Shown in pieces: positions 18,008-27,407 of a stretch of DNA of 64,000 bases (position 1 is the stretch's first letter; the number at the start of each line of letters is the position of its first letter). The translations under genes and the position numbers were made by a program. The notes beneath the pieces are model-generated. The model saw only the letters and a list, made by a program, of their open reading frames with translations, made no database searches and had not been told where the DNA came from. This DNA comes from Subsaxibacter sp. CAU 1640 (lineage in GTDB: Bacteria; Bacteroidota; Bacteroidia; Flavobacteriales; Flavobacteriaceae): assembly GCF_023156585.1 (NCBI RefSeq), contig NZ_JALNMI010000006.1:124001-188000 (forward strand). Reading direction: 5' to 3'.

Positions 18008-19111
18008 ATGAAATACAATAAAAGACAAAAAGCCATCATTCTTCTAGCAGATGGAACTATTTTTCACGGTAAATCAATAGGAAAAGAAGGCTCTGCCTTT
18101 GGGGAAGTATGTTTCAATACTGGTACTACAGGTTATCAGGAAATTTTTACGGATCCATCATATTATGGTCAGTTAATGGTCGCTACAAATGCTCACATAG
18201 GTAATTATGGGACCTTGAGGGAAGAAGTGGAATCCGATTCCATCAAAATTGCTGGTTTAATTTGTAAAAATTTCAGTTTTAATTATTCTAGGCCTGCTGC
18301 AGACGCTTCTTTGAAGGAGTTTTTTGAAAAAAATAATTTGTTGGCCATATCTGATGTAGATACAAGAGCTTTGGTGAGTTATATAAGAGAGAATGGAGCT
18401 ATGAATGCTGTTATTTCTACGGAAGTGGAAAATATTGAAAAATTAAAAAGTCAATTAGCTGAAGTTCCTGAAATGAATGGTTTGGAATTGGCTTCTAAAG
18501 TGAGCACGAAAGAGCCTTATTTTGTCGGAAACGAAAATGCTACTTACCGGATTTCGGCATTAGATTTAGGAATCAAAAAAAATATCCTTCGCAACTTTGC
18601 CAAGCGCAATGTGTACATCAAAGTATTTCCTTACGATGCTACATTTGCGGAGATGAATGAGTTTAAACCTCATGGCTTTTTTATTTCGAATGGTCCTGGA
18701 GACCCAGAACCTTTAACAGGTGCCATTTCTTTGGCTAAAGAAGTGATTGAACGAAACCTACCTTTATTCGGAATTTGTCTTGGACATCAAATCATTGGGT
18801 TGGCGAATGGTATTTCTACCTATAAAATGAAAAATGGTCATAGAGGCATCAATCACCCCGTTAAAAACCTCATTACCGGAAAAGGAGAAATAACATCACA
18901 AAATCATGGTTTTGCCATTAATAGAGAAGAAACCGAAAAGCATCCCGGTATAGAGATTACGCATAATCATTTAAACGATAACACTGTGGCTGGTATGAGA
19001 ATGATAAGCAAAAATGTATTTTCAGTTCAATATCATCCAGAAGCTAGTCCTGGACCACATGATGCCTCGTATTTATTTGATCAATTTATCGAGAATATCA
19101 AGAATCATTGA
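18008..19111 (+). CDS. carA: Carbamoyl-phosphate synthase small subunit
   Basis: CarA supplies ammonia from glutamine to CarB for arginine and pyrimidine synthesis. The start is the ATG at 18008 (MKYNKRQKAIILLADG), two codons inside a possible TTG start; this gives 367 residues. The glutaminase half shows NGPGDPEPL, the nucleophile in FGICLGHQIIG, and the His/Glu motif QYHPEASPGPHD. The large subunit carB is not adjacent. A weak CAATTTTG -7-like box lies at 17983-17990. Confidence 0.96.
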   Translation: MKYNKRQKAIILLADGTIFHGKSIGKEGSAFGEVCFNTGTTGYQEIFTDPSYYGQLMVATNAHIGNYGTLREEVESDSIKIAGLICKNFSFNYSRPAADASLKEFFEKNNLLAISDVDTRALVSYIRENGAMNAVISTEVENIEKLKSQLAEVPEMNGLELASKVSTKEPYFVGNENATYRISALDLGIKKNILRNFAKRNVYIKVFPYDATFAEMNEFKPHGFFISNGPGDPEPLTGAISLAKEVIERNLPLFGICLGHQIIGLANGISTYKMKNGHRGINHPVKNLITGKGEITSQNHGFAINREETEKHPGIEITHNHLNDNTVAGMRMISKNVFSVQYHPEASPGPHDASYLFDQFIENIKNH

Positions 19112-19116
19112 TAAAG

Positions 19117-19153
19117 AAACCTCAAGAAAATTTCAATTTTCTTGAGGTTTTTT
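19117..19153 (+). terminator. Terminator after carA
   Basis: AAACCTCAAGAAAA (19117-19130) pairs perfectly with TTTTCTTGAGGTTT (19137-19150), followed by a T run. The carA stop is 5 nt upstream. Confidence 0.88.
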
Positions 19154-19258
19154 CATAACGAAAACATTATAGTCAATTTTAATTGTAATTCTGAAATGCA
19201 TCTGCAATGAATGGGTGAACAATTTCGTAAATTAGCTATCAAATTAATAACAATTTAA

Positions 19259-20563
<1,305 letters not shown>

Positions 20564-20570
20564 CATTAGT

Positions 20571-21326
20571 TTAAAATACATACAAAAGCCCATTCGTTAA
20601 TTCGAATTGGGTTTTTGGTATTGTAGCCACTGGCTCTGCATCAAAATTATAAGTGAAAGTGGTTTTAAAAGCTAATCTCTCTAAAATTTTAAAAAGCACC
20701 GAAGTGTCAGAAGACAATCTATAATCGCTAAACTCTTTCAGTTTTGGTTGGTAATAACTGGTACTGATGATTGTTAAATATTCAGTTGGGTAGAGACTGC
20801 AAGAAAAATATACACTTCCTCTTAAATCTTTTTGAATTCTATCATCGACGACATCAGATGCTTTTTCATACTCATACATCATCAATGTGCCTAAATAAAA
20901 ACGATAATCATCATTTGCATAGAGTTTGAATCTTGGGCCAACACCTGCCAAGCCTCTGAAATCAATCTCTGAAATGGCATCATATTGAGCTTGCAAAAAA
21001 GCTTCAAATTTTATTTTTTCCGTCACTCTTCTATTATACCTTAAGTGCTGTGTACCTTTGTTCACAAACGAGCTTCCTGCCAGTTTTTCAAATTTCAAAT
21101 CATTCACAAACAACCACAATTCAATTTTGTTGTTGTACTGAATATGTGCTTTATTGGCAATTTTGAATATATTGTTTTTGTTTTTAATGATACTGATGTT
21201 TAAACTTATGGAGCCCATCCATTTTGCGGAATCCGTTACTTTTCGAAGTGATTCAACGTTGATTACTTGTCCATGACCTTTTGTTAGTAAAAATGTTGTA
21301 GCAATAAGACTGAATAAAAATCGCAT
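20571..21326 (-). CDS. DUF481-type outer-membrane protein
   Basis: The 251-residue product begins with a signal peptide (MRFLFSLIATTFLLTKGHG). It continues as alternating amphipathic beta strands ending in an aromatic residue (GLLYVF), typical of outer-membrane beta-barrels. The overall pattern resembles the DUF481 family, whose function is unknown. It has its own -7 box at 21350-21357. Its 3' end, converging on eno, contains the eno terminator in antisense. Confidence 0.7.
   Translation of the reverse strand: MRFLFSLIATTFLLTKGHGQVINVESLRKVTDSAKWMGSISLNISIIKNKNNIFKIANKAHIQYNNKIELWLFVNDLKFEKLAGSSFVNKGTQHLRYNRRVTEKIKFEAFLQAQYDAISEIDFRGLAGVGPRFKLYANDDYRFYLGTLMMYEYEKASDVVDDRIQKDLRGSVYFSCSLYPTEYLTIISTSYYQPKLKEFSDYRLSSDTSVLFKILERLAFKTTFTYNFDAEPVATIPKTQFELTNGLLYVF
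20584..20616 (+). terminator. Eno terminator, inside the convergent gene
   Basis: AAAAGCCCATTCG (20584-20596) pairs with CGAATTGGG and the T run after it (20603-20616), with one bulged base. It lies 20 nt after the eno stop and within the last codons of the antisense DUF481-type gene. Confidence 0.7.
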
Positions 21327-21349
21327 CAGAAGAAATTATATGAGAGATT

Positions 21350-21357
21350 CAAATTTA
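21350..21357 (-). promoter_or_regulatory. -7 box for the DUF481-type gene
   Basis: The minus strand reads TAAATTTG, an exact TAnnTTTG match, 23 nt upstream of the ATG at 21326. A -33 TTG at the usual spacing is not evident. Confidence 0.5.
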
Positions 21358-21521
21358 AAAAACTTATATAAAATAGTGAATATTTACTCTCATATACATT
21401 GATTTTATTAATAATATAATTGTTAAAATGCTTCTAAAGTTCCTTTATATATCGCTATATATTTTGTAAATTCGTGACATCTTTTCAGATACAGATTTCA
21501 GAATAAAATTTACAAATAAAT

Positions 21522-22808
21522 ATGTCAGATAAAGCTACGTTAGAAATAAGCGGTAAAAAATACGAATTCCCATTAGTTGTTGGTACAGAGAATGAAGTTG
21601 CGATAGATATTAGCAATTTAAGAAGCACTACCGATAGTGTTATTACGCTCGATCCGGGTTACAAAAACACAGGTTCTTGTGAAAGTGCTATTACATTTTT
21701 GGACGGTGAAAAAGGAATTTTAAGATATAGAGGATATTCAATCGAAGAGTTGGCTGAAAAGGCCGATTTTCTTGAAGTGGCATTCCTTTTGATTTTTGGA
21801 GAATTGCCCACTCAAGAGCAATTGAATAAATTTCATGCGGATATCAAATCGCATTCGGTTGTTGATGAAGATGTGCGTAAAATTGTAGATGCATTTCCAA
21901 AATCGGCTCATCCCATGGGAGTTATAGCGTCTCTGACAAGTGCCTTGACAGCTTTTAATCCTTCTTCTGTTAATGTAAATTCAGAAGAAGATATGTATAA
22001 AGCCATTGTAAAGATTTTGGGTAAATTTCCTGTTTTGGTGGCTTGGACCTTCCGTAAGAAACATGGTTTGCCATTAGATTATGGAGATAAGAATTTAGGG
22101 TATGTTGAGAATATTTTAAAGATGATGTTCAAACAACCTAATGAAGAATATGTGCTCAATCCCATTGTTGTCAATGCATTGGACAAGTTATTGATTTTAC
22201 ATGCTGACCATGAACAAAACTGTTCTACTTCAACGGTAAGAATCGCTGGTTCGTCGCATGTTGGTCTATTTGCTTCTTTGTCTACAGGTATTTCTGCACT
22301 TTGGGGACCACTTCATGGAGGTGCTAACCAAGCTGTTTTAGAAATGCTCGAGGCCATCAATACTGATGGAGGCGATACTGCCAAATACATGGCGAAAGCA
22401 AAAGATAAGGAAGATCCTTTCCGTTTGATGGGCTTTGGTCACAGAGTTTACAAGAATTTTGATCCAAGAGCAAAGATTATTAAAAAAGCTGCTGATGAAG
22501 TATTGGGTGATTTAGGTGTGGAAGATCCTATCTTGGAAATTGCCAAAGGTTTGGAAAAAGAAGCTTTAAAAGACTCCTATTTTGTAGATCGTAAATTGTA
22601 TCCAAATGTGGATTTTTATTCTGGTATTATTTATAGAGCCATGGGAATTCCCACAGATATGTTTACAGTGATGTTTGCATTGGGCCGTTTGCCTGGTTGG
22701 ATTGCACAATGGAGAGAAATGCGCTTGAAGAAAGAACCGATAGGTCGTCCAAGACAAATTTATGTTGGTGAAACTTTAAGACCTTTCAAATCGATAGACC
22801 AACGATAA
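21522..22808 (+). CDS. gltA: Citrate synthase
   Basis: Citrate synthase condenses acetyl-CoA and oxaloacetate to begin the TCA cycle. The 428-residue protein has the catalytic His region LHADHEQNCSTSTVRIAGSS, the second His motif WGPLHGGANQAV, and the GFGHRVYKNFDPRAKII motif. Its length and N-terminal extension fit the bacterial hexameric type. A 195-nt AT-rich region precedes it; the only near -7 boxes there are imperfect. Confidence 0.97.
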   Translation: MSDKATLEISGKKYEFPLVVGTENEVAIDISNLRSTTDSVITLDPGYKNTGSCESAITFLDGEKGILRYRGYSIEELAEKADFLEVAFLLIFGELPTQEQLNKFHADIKSHSVVDEDVRKIVDAFPKSAHPMGVIASLTSALTAFNPSSVNVNSEEDMYKAIVKILGKFPVLVAWTFRKKHGLPLDYGDKNLGYVENILKMMFKQPNEEYVLNPIVVNALDKLLILHADHEQNCSTSTVRIAGSSHVGLFASLSTGISALWGPLHGGANQAVLEMLEAINTDGGDTAKYMAKAKDKEDPFRLMGFGHRVYKNFDPRAKIIKKAADEVLGDLGVEDPILEIAKGLEKEALKDSYFVDRKLYPNVDFYSGIIYRAMGIPTDMFTVMFALGRLPGWIAQWREMRLKKEPIGRPRQIYVGETLRPFKSIDQR

Positions 22809-22830
22809 TTAAAACATATAATTTTTAAGA

Positions 22831-22863
22831 AAAGCTCCATTTTTTATGAATGGGGCTTTTTTT
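22831..22863 (+). terminator. Terminator after gltA
   Basis: AAAGCTCCAT (22831-22840) pairs with ATGGGGCTTT (22850-22859) with one G-U, then a T run. The T run merges into the -7 box of the next gene. Confidence 0.82.
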
Positions 22864-22870
22864 ATATTTG
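22863..22870 (+). promoter_or_regulatory. -7 box directly before the amidinotransferase-fold gene
   Basis: TATATTTG is an exact -7 match ending only 5 nt before the ATG at 22876. The transcript should begin at or next to the start codon. Confidence 0.6.
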
Positions 22871-22875
22871 CAGTG

Positions 22876-23796
22876 ATGGACTATTTAAAACTCAATATCA
22901 AAAATGAGACCTCGCGATTGCGCGCTGTTGTCTTGGGAACTGCACAAAGTAATGGACCCACACCAACTATAGAGGAAGCTTACGACCCAAAATCACTAGA
23001 GCATATTAAGGCTGGAACGTATCCTGTTGAAACAGATATGATCAAGGAGATGGAAGCGGTTGCGGCCGTATTCGACAAATATAACGTTCAAGTATTTCGT
23101 CCTGAATTGATAGAAGATTATAATCAAATTTTCGCAAGAGACATAGCATTTGTTATTGATGATTTATTCATTAAAGCCAATATTTTACCAGAACGGGATG
23201 AAGAATTGGATGCCCTACAATATGTGATTGATAGGATTGATCCTAATAAAGTGATTCAGCCGCCTGAAGAAGTGCATATAGAAGGTGGCGACGTAATGTT
23301 ATGGAATGACCACATTTTTGTTGGTACCTATAAAGGAAGTGACTATAGCAGATATATCACTGCACGCACCAACGTGGAAGGTGTGGAATTTATTAAAAAC
23401 TTATTTCCGAATAAAATAGTCAAAGAATTTGATTTAGTAAAATCTAAAATTGAGCCTCGAGATAACGCTTTACATTTAGACTGCTGCTTTCAACCTGTCG
23501 GAAAGAACAAAGGAATTATATACAAAAGTGGTTTTAGGGAAGAAAGCGATTATGTTTACTTGTTGAAATTATTTGGTAGGGAAAACCTATTCCACATCAA
23601 TCGAGAGGAAATGTACCACATGAACAGTAACATTTTTTCTATTGATGATGATGTAGTGATTTCCGAACGAAATTTTACTCGTCTAAATTCATGGCTACGT
23701 AATAATGGCTTTACCGTAGAAGAAGTGCCATACGCTGAAATTTCCAAACAAGAAGGATTGCTTCGCTGTTCAACGATGCCTTTAATTAGAGATTAA
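22876..23796 (+). CDS. Amidinotransferase/arginine deiminase-fold enzyme
   Basis: The 306-residue protein belongs to the guanidino-group-modifying superfamily that includes dimethylarginine dimethylaminohydrolase and amidinotransferases. The catalytic set is visible: HIEGGDV, a His in NALHLDCC, and the C-terminal cysteine in LRCSTMPLIRD. The substrate cannot be told from sequence. A longer start (22846) would run through the gltA terminator and -7 box, so I chose MDYLKLNIKN at 22876. Its stop overlaps the convergent M28 gene by 4 nt. Confidence 0.85.
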   Translation: MDYLKLNIKNETSRLRAVVLGTAQSNGPTPTIEEAYDPKSLEHIKAGTYPVETDMIKEMEAVAAVFDKYNVQVFRPELIEDYNQIFARDIAFVIDDLFIKANILPERDEELDALQYVIDRIDPNKVIQPPEEVHIEGGDVMLWNDHIFVGTYKGSDYSRYITARTNVEGVEFIKNLFPNKIVKEFDLVKSKIEPRDNALHLDCCFQPVGKNKGIIYKSGFREESDYVYLLKLFGRENLFHINREEMYHMNSNIFSIDDDVVISERNFTRLNSWLRNNGFTVEEVPYAEISKQEGLLRCSTMPLIRD

Positions 23797-24953
23797 TCGA
23801 AAATAACTTTCTTGATCAAACGTTGATTATCTAACTTGAAGACAGCCAAATAAGTTCCTCTACTCAAAGAATCGATTTTGATGACTTCTTTCTGTTCTGA
23901 TAGAAGCTTATTTAAAATTTCTTTCCCTTGAATATCTATGAGTCGAAAATCTACAAGAGAAATTGGATTCAATTTTAAAGTAATATTCAGGGTTTTACTT
24001 GCGGGATTTGGAAATAATGTAATATTTGAATCTAAAGCGTGCTCGGAGATAGAGAGTGCACTATCATATGCCACTGCAAATTCCATCGATGCACCCAAAG
24101 CTCCTTTTACAACCTCAAAAGCATAATTCGGATCCATATTCGCAAGATTGTCGTTGGCAGTATGATTAACAGGTGAAACGTTTTTCTCATACAAACCCGT
24201 GATGATCTCTCCATTGTTTTCAAACGGAATATAATCTGACGCATAAGCATATGAAATTTCTGTATTGAGATTTGAATACAATTCCATGCAATTGGCCAAT
24301 ATGATGGTAGCGTCGTTTGAAGCCGCATTATTGGATTGAGGGCTACTTTGGTCTCTTTCACAAACTATAGTGTTATTTGTCATTCCAGCAACACCACCAA
24401 CTTCATCAATATTCAAAACCAGTTTAATATCCATGTTTTGAGGAATCACAGTATTGTTGACATAGTAATTGCTCCCGATTAAACCATTTTCTTCTCCACT
24501 GAAATGAATAAATTTGATGGAGTACTCTGTTTCAACGTCTTTTAATAATCTGGCCAATTCTAAAAGAAGTACTGTACCTGTGCCATTATCGTTAGTGCCA
24601 GGACCATTAATGGTGTCATAATGAGCATCAATTATCAAAAAAGTATTGGGATACAAAGTGCCTGTTTTGGTTACAATGATGTTATTTGAAGTCTTGTTAT
24701 TATAAGTAAAGGGTTGCAACACAACATCTGTGTAGCCTAAATTCTGATATCGTGTTGCAATCCAGTTTTGAGTATTGCTTAAAGCGGTTGTCCCTAATTG
24801 TTTGATGCCAAAACTTTCAAAAGTGGTTAAATCATTAAGAACATTATTATAAGACGTATTTGACACAATAGTACCGTAGAATGAATTGTAGGTTTGTGCT
24901 GAAATATTTAGATACAGAAATGATGCAAAAATTGATAAAACGATAGATTTCAT
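23793..24953 (-). CDS. Secreted M28 family metallopeptidase with Type IX sorting tail
   Basis: The 386-residue product has a signal peptide (MKSIVLSIFASFLYLNISA). The M28 zinc aminopeptidase domain has ligands visible in IDAHYDT (H111, D113), the NDNGTGT aspartate (D122) and the HFSGEENG glutamates. From about residue 310 a Por-type C-terminal domain follows (ITLFPNPASKTLNI, ending LIKKVIFD), marking it as cargo of the Type IX secretion system. It follows the acyl-CoA-binding gene by 14 nt and could share its transcript. Confidence 0.92.
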   Translation of the reverse strand: MKSIVLSIFASFLYLNISAQTYNSFYGTIVSNTSYNNVLNDLTTFESFGIKQLGTTALSNTQNWIATRYQNLGYTDVVLQPFTYNNKTSNNIIVTKTGTLYPNTFLIIDAHYDTINGPGTNDNGTGTVLLLELARLLKDVETEYSIKFIHFSGEENGLIGSNYYVNNTVIPQNMDIKLVLNIDEVGGVAGMTNNTIVCERDQSSPQSNNAASNDATIILANCMELYSNLNTEISYAYASDYIPFENNGEIITGLYEKNVSPVNHTANDNLANMDPNYAFEVVKGALGASMEFAVAYDSALSISEHALDSNITLFPNPASKTLNITLKLNPISLVDFRLIDIQGKEILNKLLSEQKEVIKIDSLSRGTYLAVFKLDNQRLIKKVIFD

Positions 24954-24967
24954 AGTTCTATAAGTTG

Positions 24968-25234
24968 TTATTCACGATAGAGAAAATAGTTATTTACCAA
25001 ATCGATATAAATTCGTTTGGCCTCATCTGGTGTTACATCTCTAACCTGAAATAAAGCATTTGTCTTAAAAGCATTAATGATCGGTTTTCTACTACTTGGA
25101 CGCTCGTAATTATTTGTGGCTCTTTTGTAGTATGCGTAAAGTCTCAAAAGAAAATCTGCTGGAAATGGTTCAGTAAAATTGTTGATGCGTTCCACCGCAT
25201 CCTCAAATTCTATATCCAATTCATTTTGGTCCAT
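24968..25234 (-). CDS. Acyl-CoA-binding protein
   Basis: Acyl-CoA-binding proteins carry long-chain acyl-CoA esters. The 88-residue length is typical. The family core is visible as FLLRLYAYYKRATNNYE, in which YxxYKxAT is the hallmark, and the C-terminal region DEAKRIYIDLVNNYF. It overlaps the psd stop by one base, so it is the distal member of a phospholipid operon. A role in acyl supply to that pathway is inference. Confidence 0.9.
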   Translation of the reverse strand: MDQNELDIEFEDAVERINNFTEPFPADFLLRLYAYYKRATNNYERPSSRKPIINAFKTNALFQVRDVTPDEAKRIYIDLVNNYFLYRE

Positions 25235-25884
25235 TATTTTTCTGCAAGGATGCTTATACCTCCTTTGACTTTTTGATTAAGAGAGACATTTACTTTTGTA
25301 TCCAATGGTAGAAAAACATCTACCCTTGAGCCAAACTTAATAAATCCTGAATCGGCACCTTGGATAACGTTTTCAGTTTCTTTAGCATAGTTAACGATAC
25401 GTTTTGCCAAAGCTCCTGCTATTTGTCTATGCAGAACATTTCCAAATACAGAGTTCTTCACTACCACTGTGGTTCTTTCATTTTCTTCACTGGCTTTAGG
25501 ATGCCAAGCCACTAAAAATTTGCCAGGATGATATTTGCTGAAAACCACATTTCCACCCACAGGGTATCTTGTCACATGCACATTTATAGGTGACATAAAA
25601 ATTGATATTTGTAGGCGCTTTTCATTAAAAAATTCCTTTTCAAAAACTTCTTCAATAACTACAACTTTTCCGTCAACAGGAGATAATACATGGTTTTCAT
25701 TGAGTTGCCCTATTCGTTTAGGGTTTCTGAAGAACTGAAGGATCATGAGAAAAAAACCTAGCAAAACCAACATTAAGCCTTTGCGAAGCCATTCTAAAGT
25801 TACGAAATAATCAATTAAAAAAATTGATGCAACCAATAAGACTAAACTTATAAATATAATTTTATGACCTTCTTTATGAAACAT
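25234..25884 (-). CDS. psd: Phosphatidylserine decarboxylase, short type
   Basis: This enzyme makes phosphatidylethanolamine from phosphatidylserine at the inner membrane. The 216-residue protein has two N-terminal hydrophobic segments (about 9-27 and 37-51), then LSPVDGKVVVIEE and MSPINVHVTRYPVGG. The self-cleavage site that generates the pyruvoyl group is the Gly-Ser at about 185-186 (FGSRVDVFLP). The short form is common in Bacteroidota. Its start overlaps the cdsA coding end by 11 nt. Confidence 0.95.
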   Translation of the reverse strand: MFHKEGHKIIFISLVLLVASIFLIDYFVTLEWLRKGLMLVLLGFFLMILQFFRNPKRIGQLNENHVLSPVDGKVVVIEEVFEKEFFNEKRLQISIFMSPINVHVTRYPVGGNVVFSKYHPGKFLVAWHPKASEENERTTVVVKNSVFGNVLHRQIAGALAKRIVNYAKETENVIQGADSGFIKFGSRVDVFLPLDTKVNVSLNQKVKGGISILAEK

Positions 25885-26695
25885 GTGGAAACAATCTTAA
25901 CAATAAATAGAAAAATGGTGCTACAAAAATAATACTATCCAACCTATCCAACAAACCTCCATGACCTGGCATAATGACGCCACTATCTTTGACATTGGCT
26001 TGTCTTTTGAATTTGGACTCAATCAAATCGCCAATGGTACCAAAAACGCTCACTGTGATACTTAAAATAAGCCAAAACGTAAAATTCAAGGTTCCGGTAA
26101 ATTTAGCTATAAAATAACTTGTCAAACATGCGAAAAACAAGCCTCCCAAAAATCCTTCGACGGTTTTTTTTGGTGAAATGCTAGGAAACAACTTTTGTTT
26201 GCCAAAATTCTTTCCAATCAAATAGGCTCCTGTATCGTTAACCCACACCAAAATGAAGGCACCCAACAGAAGCAAAGGTGTAAATTCATAATTATTGTTA
26301 GCAATTAAGATCAAAAATATAAAAGAACTCGTCAGATAAAATGTGGTTAAAATGTATCGTTTTGTATTAAAGAGCGGAATGGTTTTTTCTGAAAATAAGT
26401 CTTTGATTAGGAGTAACTGAACAAAGATGGTGATCACTTGCAGAATTTGAATAGCTTCATTAAATCCAGAATCTTCTGAAAATGAAAGACACCAGAAGCT
26501 AAAACCAAGATACATTAAGGCAAAAACAATATATGGTGATTTACTTTCGAGTTGGATTAACTTTTTAAACTCTGCCATACATATGAGGCCAAATCCCAAA
26601 AACAACACGACTAATGCATATTGCCAATAAATACAAAGTATGAGTAATGAAATGTATAAGGCGCCTGAAATCGCTCTTGTGCTGAGTTCCTTCAT
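25874..26695 (-). CDS. cdsA: Phosphatidate cytidylyltransferase
   Basis: CdsA makes CDP-diacylglycerol, the precursor of bacterial phospholipids. The 273-residue protein is highly hydrophobic with about seven to eight membrane segments. It ends with the family signature: ESKFKRQANVKDSG, then MPGHGGLLDRLDSIIF. It is directly followed by psd (11-nt overlap) and preceded by the LUD gene with abutting stop and start. The order fits a phosphatidylethanolamine operon. Confidence 0.95.
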   Translation of the reverse strand: MKELSTRAISGALYISLLILCIYWQYALVVLFLGFGLICMAEFKKLIQLESKSPYIVFALMYLGFSFWCLSFSEDSGFNEAIQILQVITIFVQLLLIKDLFSEKTIPLFNTKRYILTTFYLTSSFIFLILIANNNYEFTPLLLLGAFILVWVNDTGAYLIGKNFGKQKLFPSISPKKTVEGFLGGLFFACLTSYFIAKFTGTLNFTFWLILSITVSVFGTIGDLIESKFKRQANVKDSGVIMPGHGGLLDRLDSIIFVAPFFYLLLRLFPHVS

Positions 26696-27301
26696 TTATA
26701 AGTCTTCTAACAGCAGCAAATATAGGTTTTTTGAACTACTTCCATAAGTGAGAAAATCCTTGTCTTCAACTGTTTTGAAGTGCTTGATGGTAGTAATATT
26801 TGTAGGAATTTTGTCTTTATTTTTGTTCTTGATGCCACGAAGACCTTCACCAATACTTTCTACGAATTGGCTTGTTGTAGCATAAATAATGAAGTTTGAA
26901 GGAAGATCTTTTAGCTTCTTTTCGGCTATTTGATTGGAGGAAATTAAAAGAGAACCATCATCTGCAATTAAATATTCACAAGTAGATAAAAAGTAAGTAC
27001 TTTCAGAAATTTTCTTGGTTGTTTTTAAATCAAAACTCTTAAACAAGTCCTTAAGACGGTCATCAATTAAATAAACCTGCTCGTCTTCCCATTTGTTTTC
27101 TTTTAAAATCCCTCGGAGATTATTCTGAATCTCCTGCATGTTTTCACAATACAAAAACTTTCCACCGTTTGCCTTAAAATTTATAGTAAATTTTTCGTCG
27201 ATAGGTAGCTTTATTTCAGGCATATACTTGCCTCTTTCTTCGTTTTTTATGTTATCTCCTTCACTGTCTTTTAAACCGAAGATTTTACGAAATAGACTCA
27301 T
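26696..27301 (-). CDS. LUD-domain protein (LutC/YkgG-like)
   Basis: The 201-residue protein matches the LUD fold by eye. It has the TYFLSTCEYLIADDGSLLIS segment, the central SNFIIYATTSQFVESIGEGL region and the C-terminal glycine-containing LTYGSSSKNLYLLLLEDL. LutC-type proteins help lactate oxidation together with LutA and LutB. Neither partner is encoded nearby, and here the gene leads a phospholipid operon. The exact role is unclear. Confidence 0.8.
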   Translation of the reverse strand: MSLFRKIFGLKDSEGDNIKNEERGKYMPEIKLPIDEKFTINFKANGGKFLYCENMQEIQNNLRGILKENKWEDEQVYLIDDRLKDLFKSFDLKTTKKISESTYFLSTCEYLIADDGSLLISSNQIAEKKLKDLPSNFIIYATTSQFVESIGEGLRGIKNKNKDKIPTNITTIKHFKTVEDKDFLTYGSSSKNLYLLLLEDL

Positions 27302-27341
27302 CTATGGGTTGCTATTAACCTGATTCATTATATGATTGTAT

Positions 27342-27349
27342 CAAATATA
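27342..27349 (-). promoter_or_regulatory. -7 box for the LUD-cdsA-psd operon
   Basis: The minus strand reads TATATTTG, an exact -7 match, leaving about a 35-nt leader before the ATG at 27301. It overlaps the run of U at the end of the ftsH terminator. Confidence 0.55.
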
Positions 27350-27387
27350 AAAAAACTTAAACTAATCTTTGGTCAATTTAAGTTTTT
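27347..27387 (-). terminator. Terminator after ftsH
   Basis: On the minus strand AAAACTTAAA and TTTAAGTTTT (plus coordinates 27378-27387 and 27352-27361) form a 10-bp stem, followed by a run of T. The loop is about 16 nt, so it is of moderate strength. Confidence 0.65.
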
Positions 27388-27407
27388 TATATTTTCATTG
27401 TGAATTA

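Noticed and set aside
22846-22875. A longer start for the amidinotransferase-fold protein (ten extra residues)
   Set aside because: Those codons lie across the gltA terminator hairpin and the -7 box, so they would not be on the transcript from that promoter.
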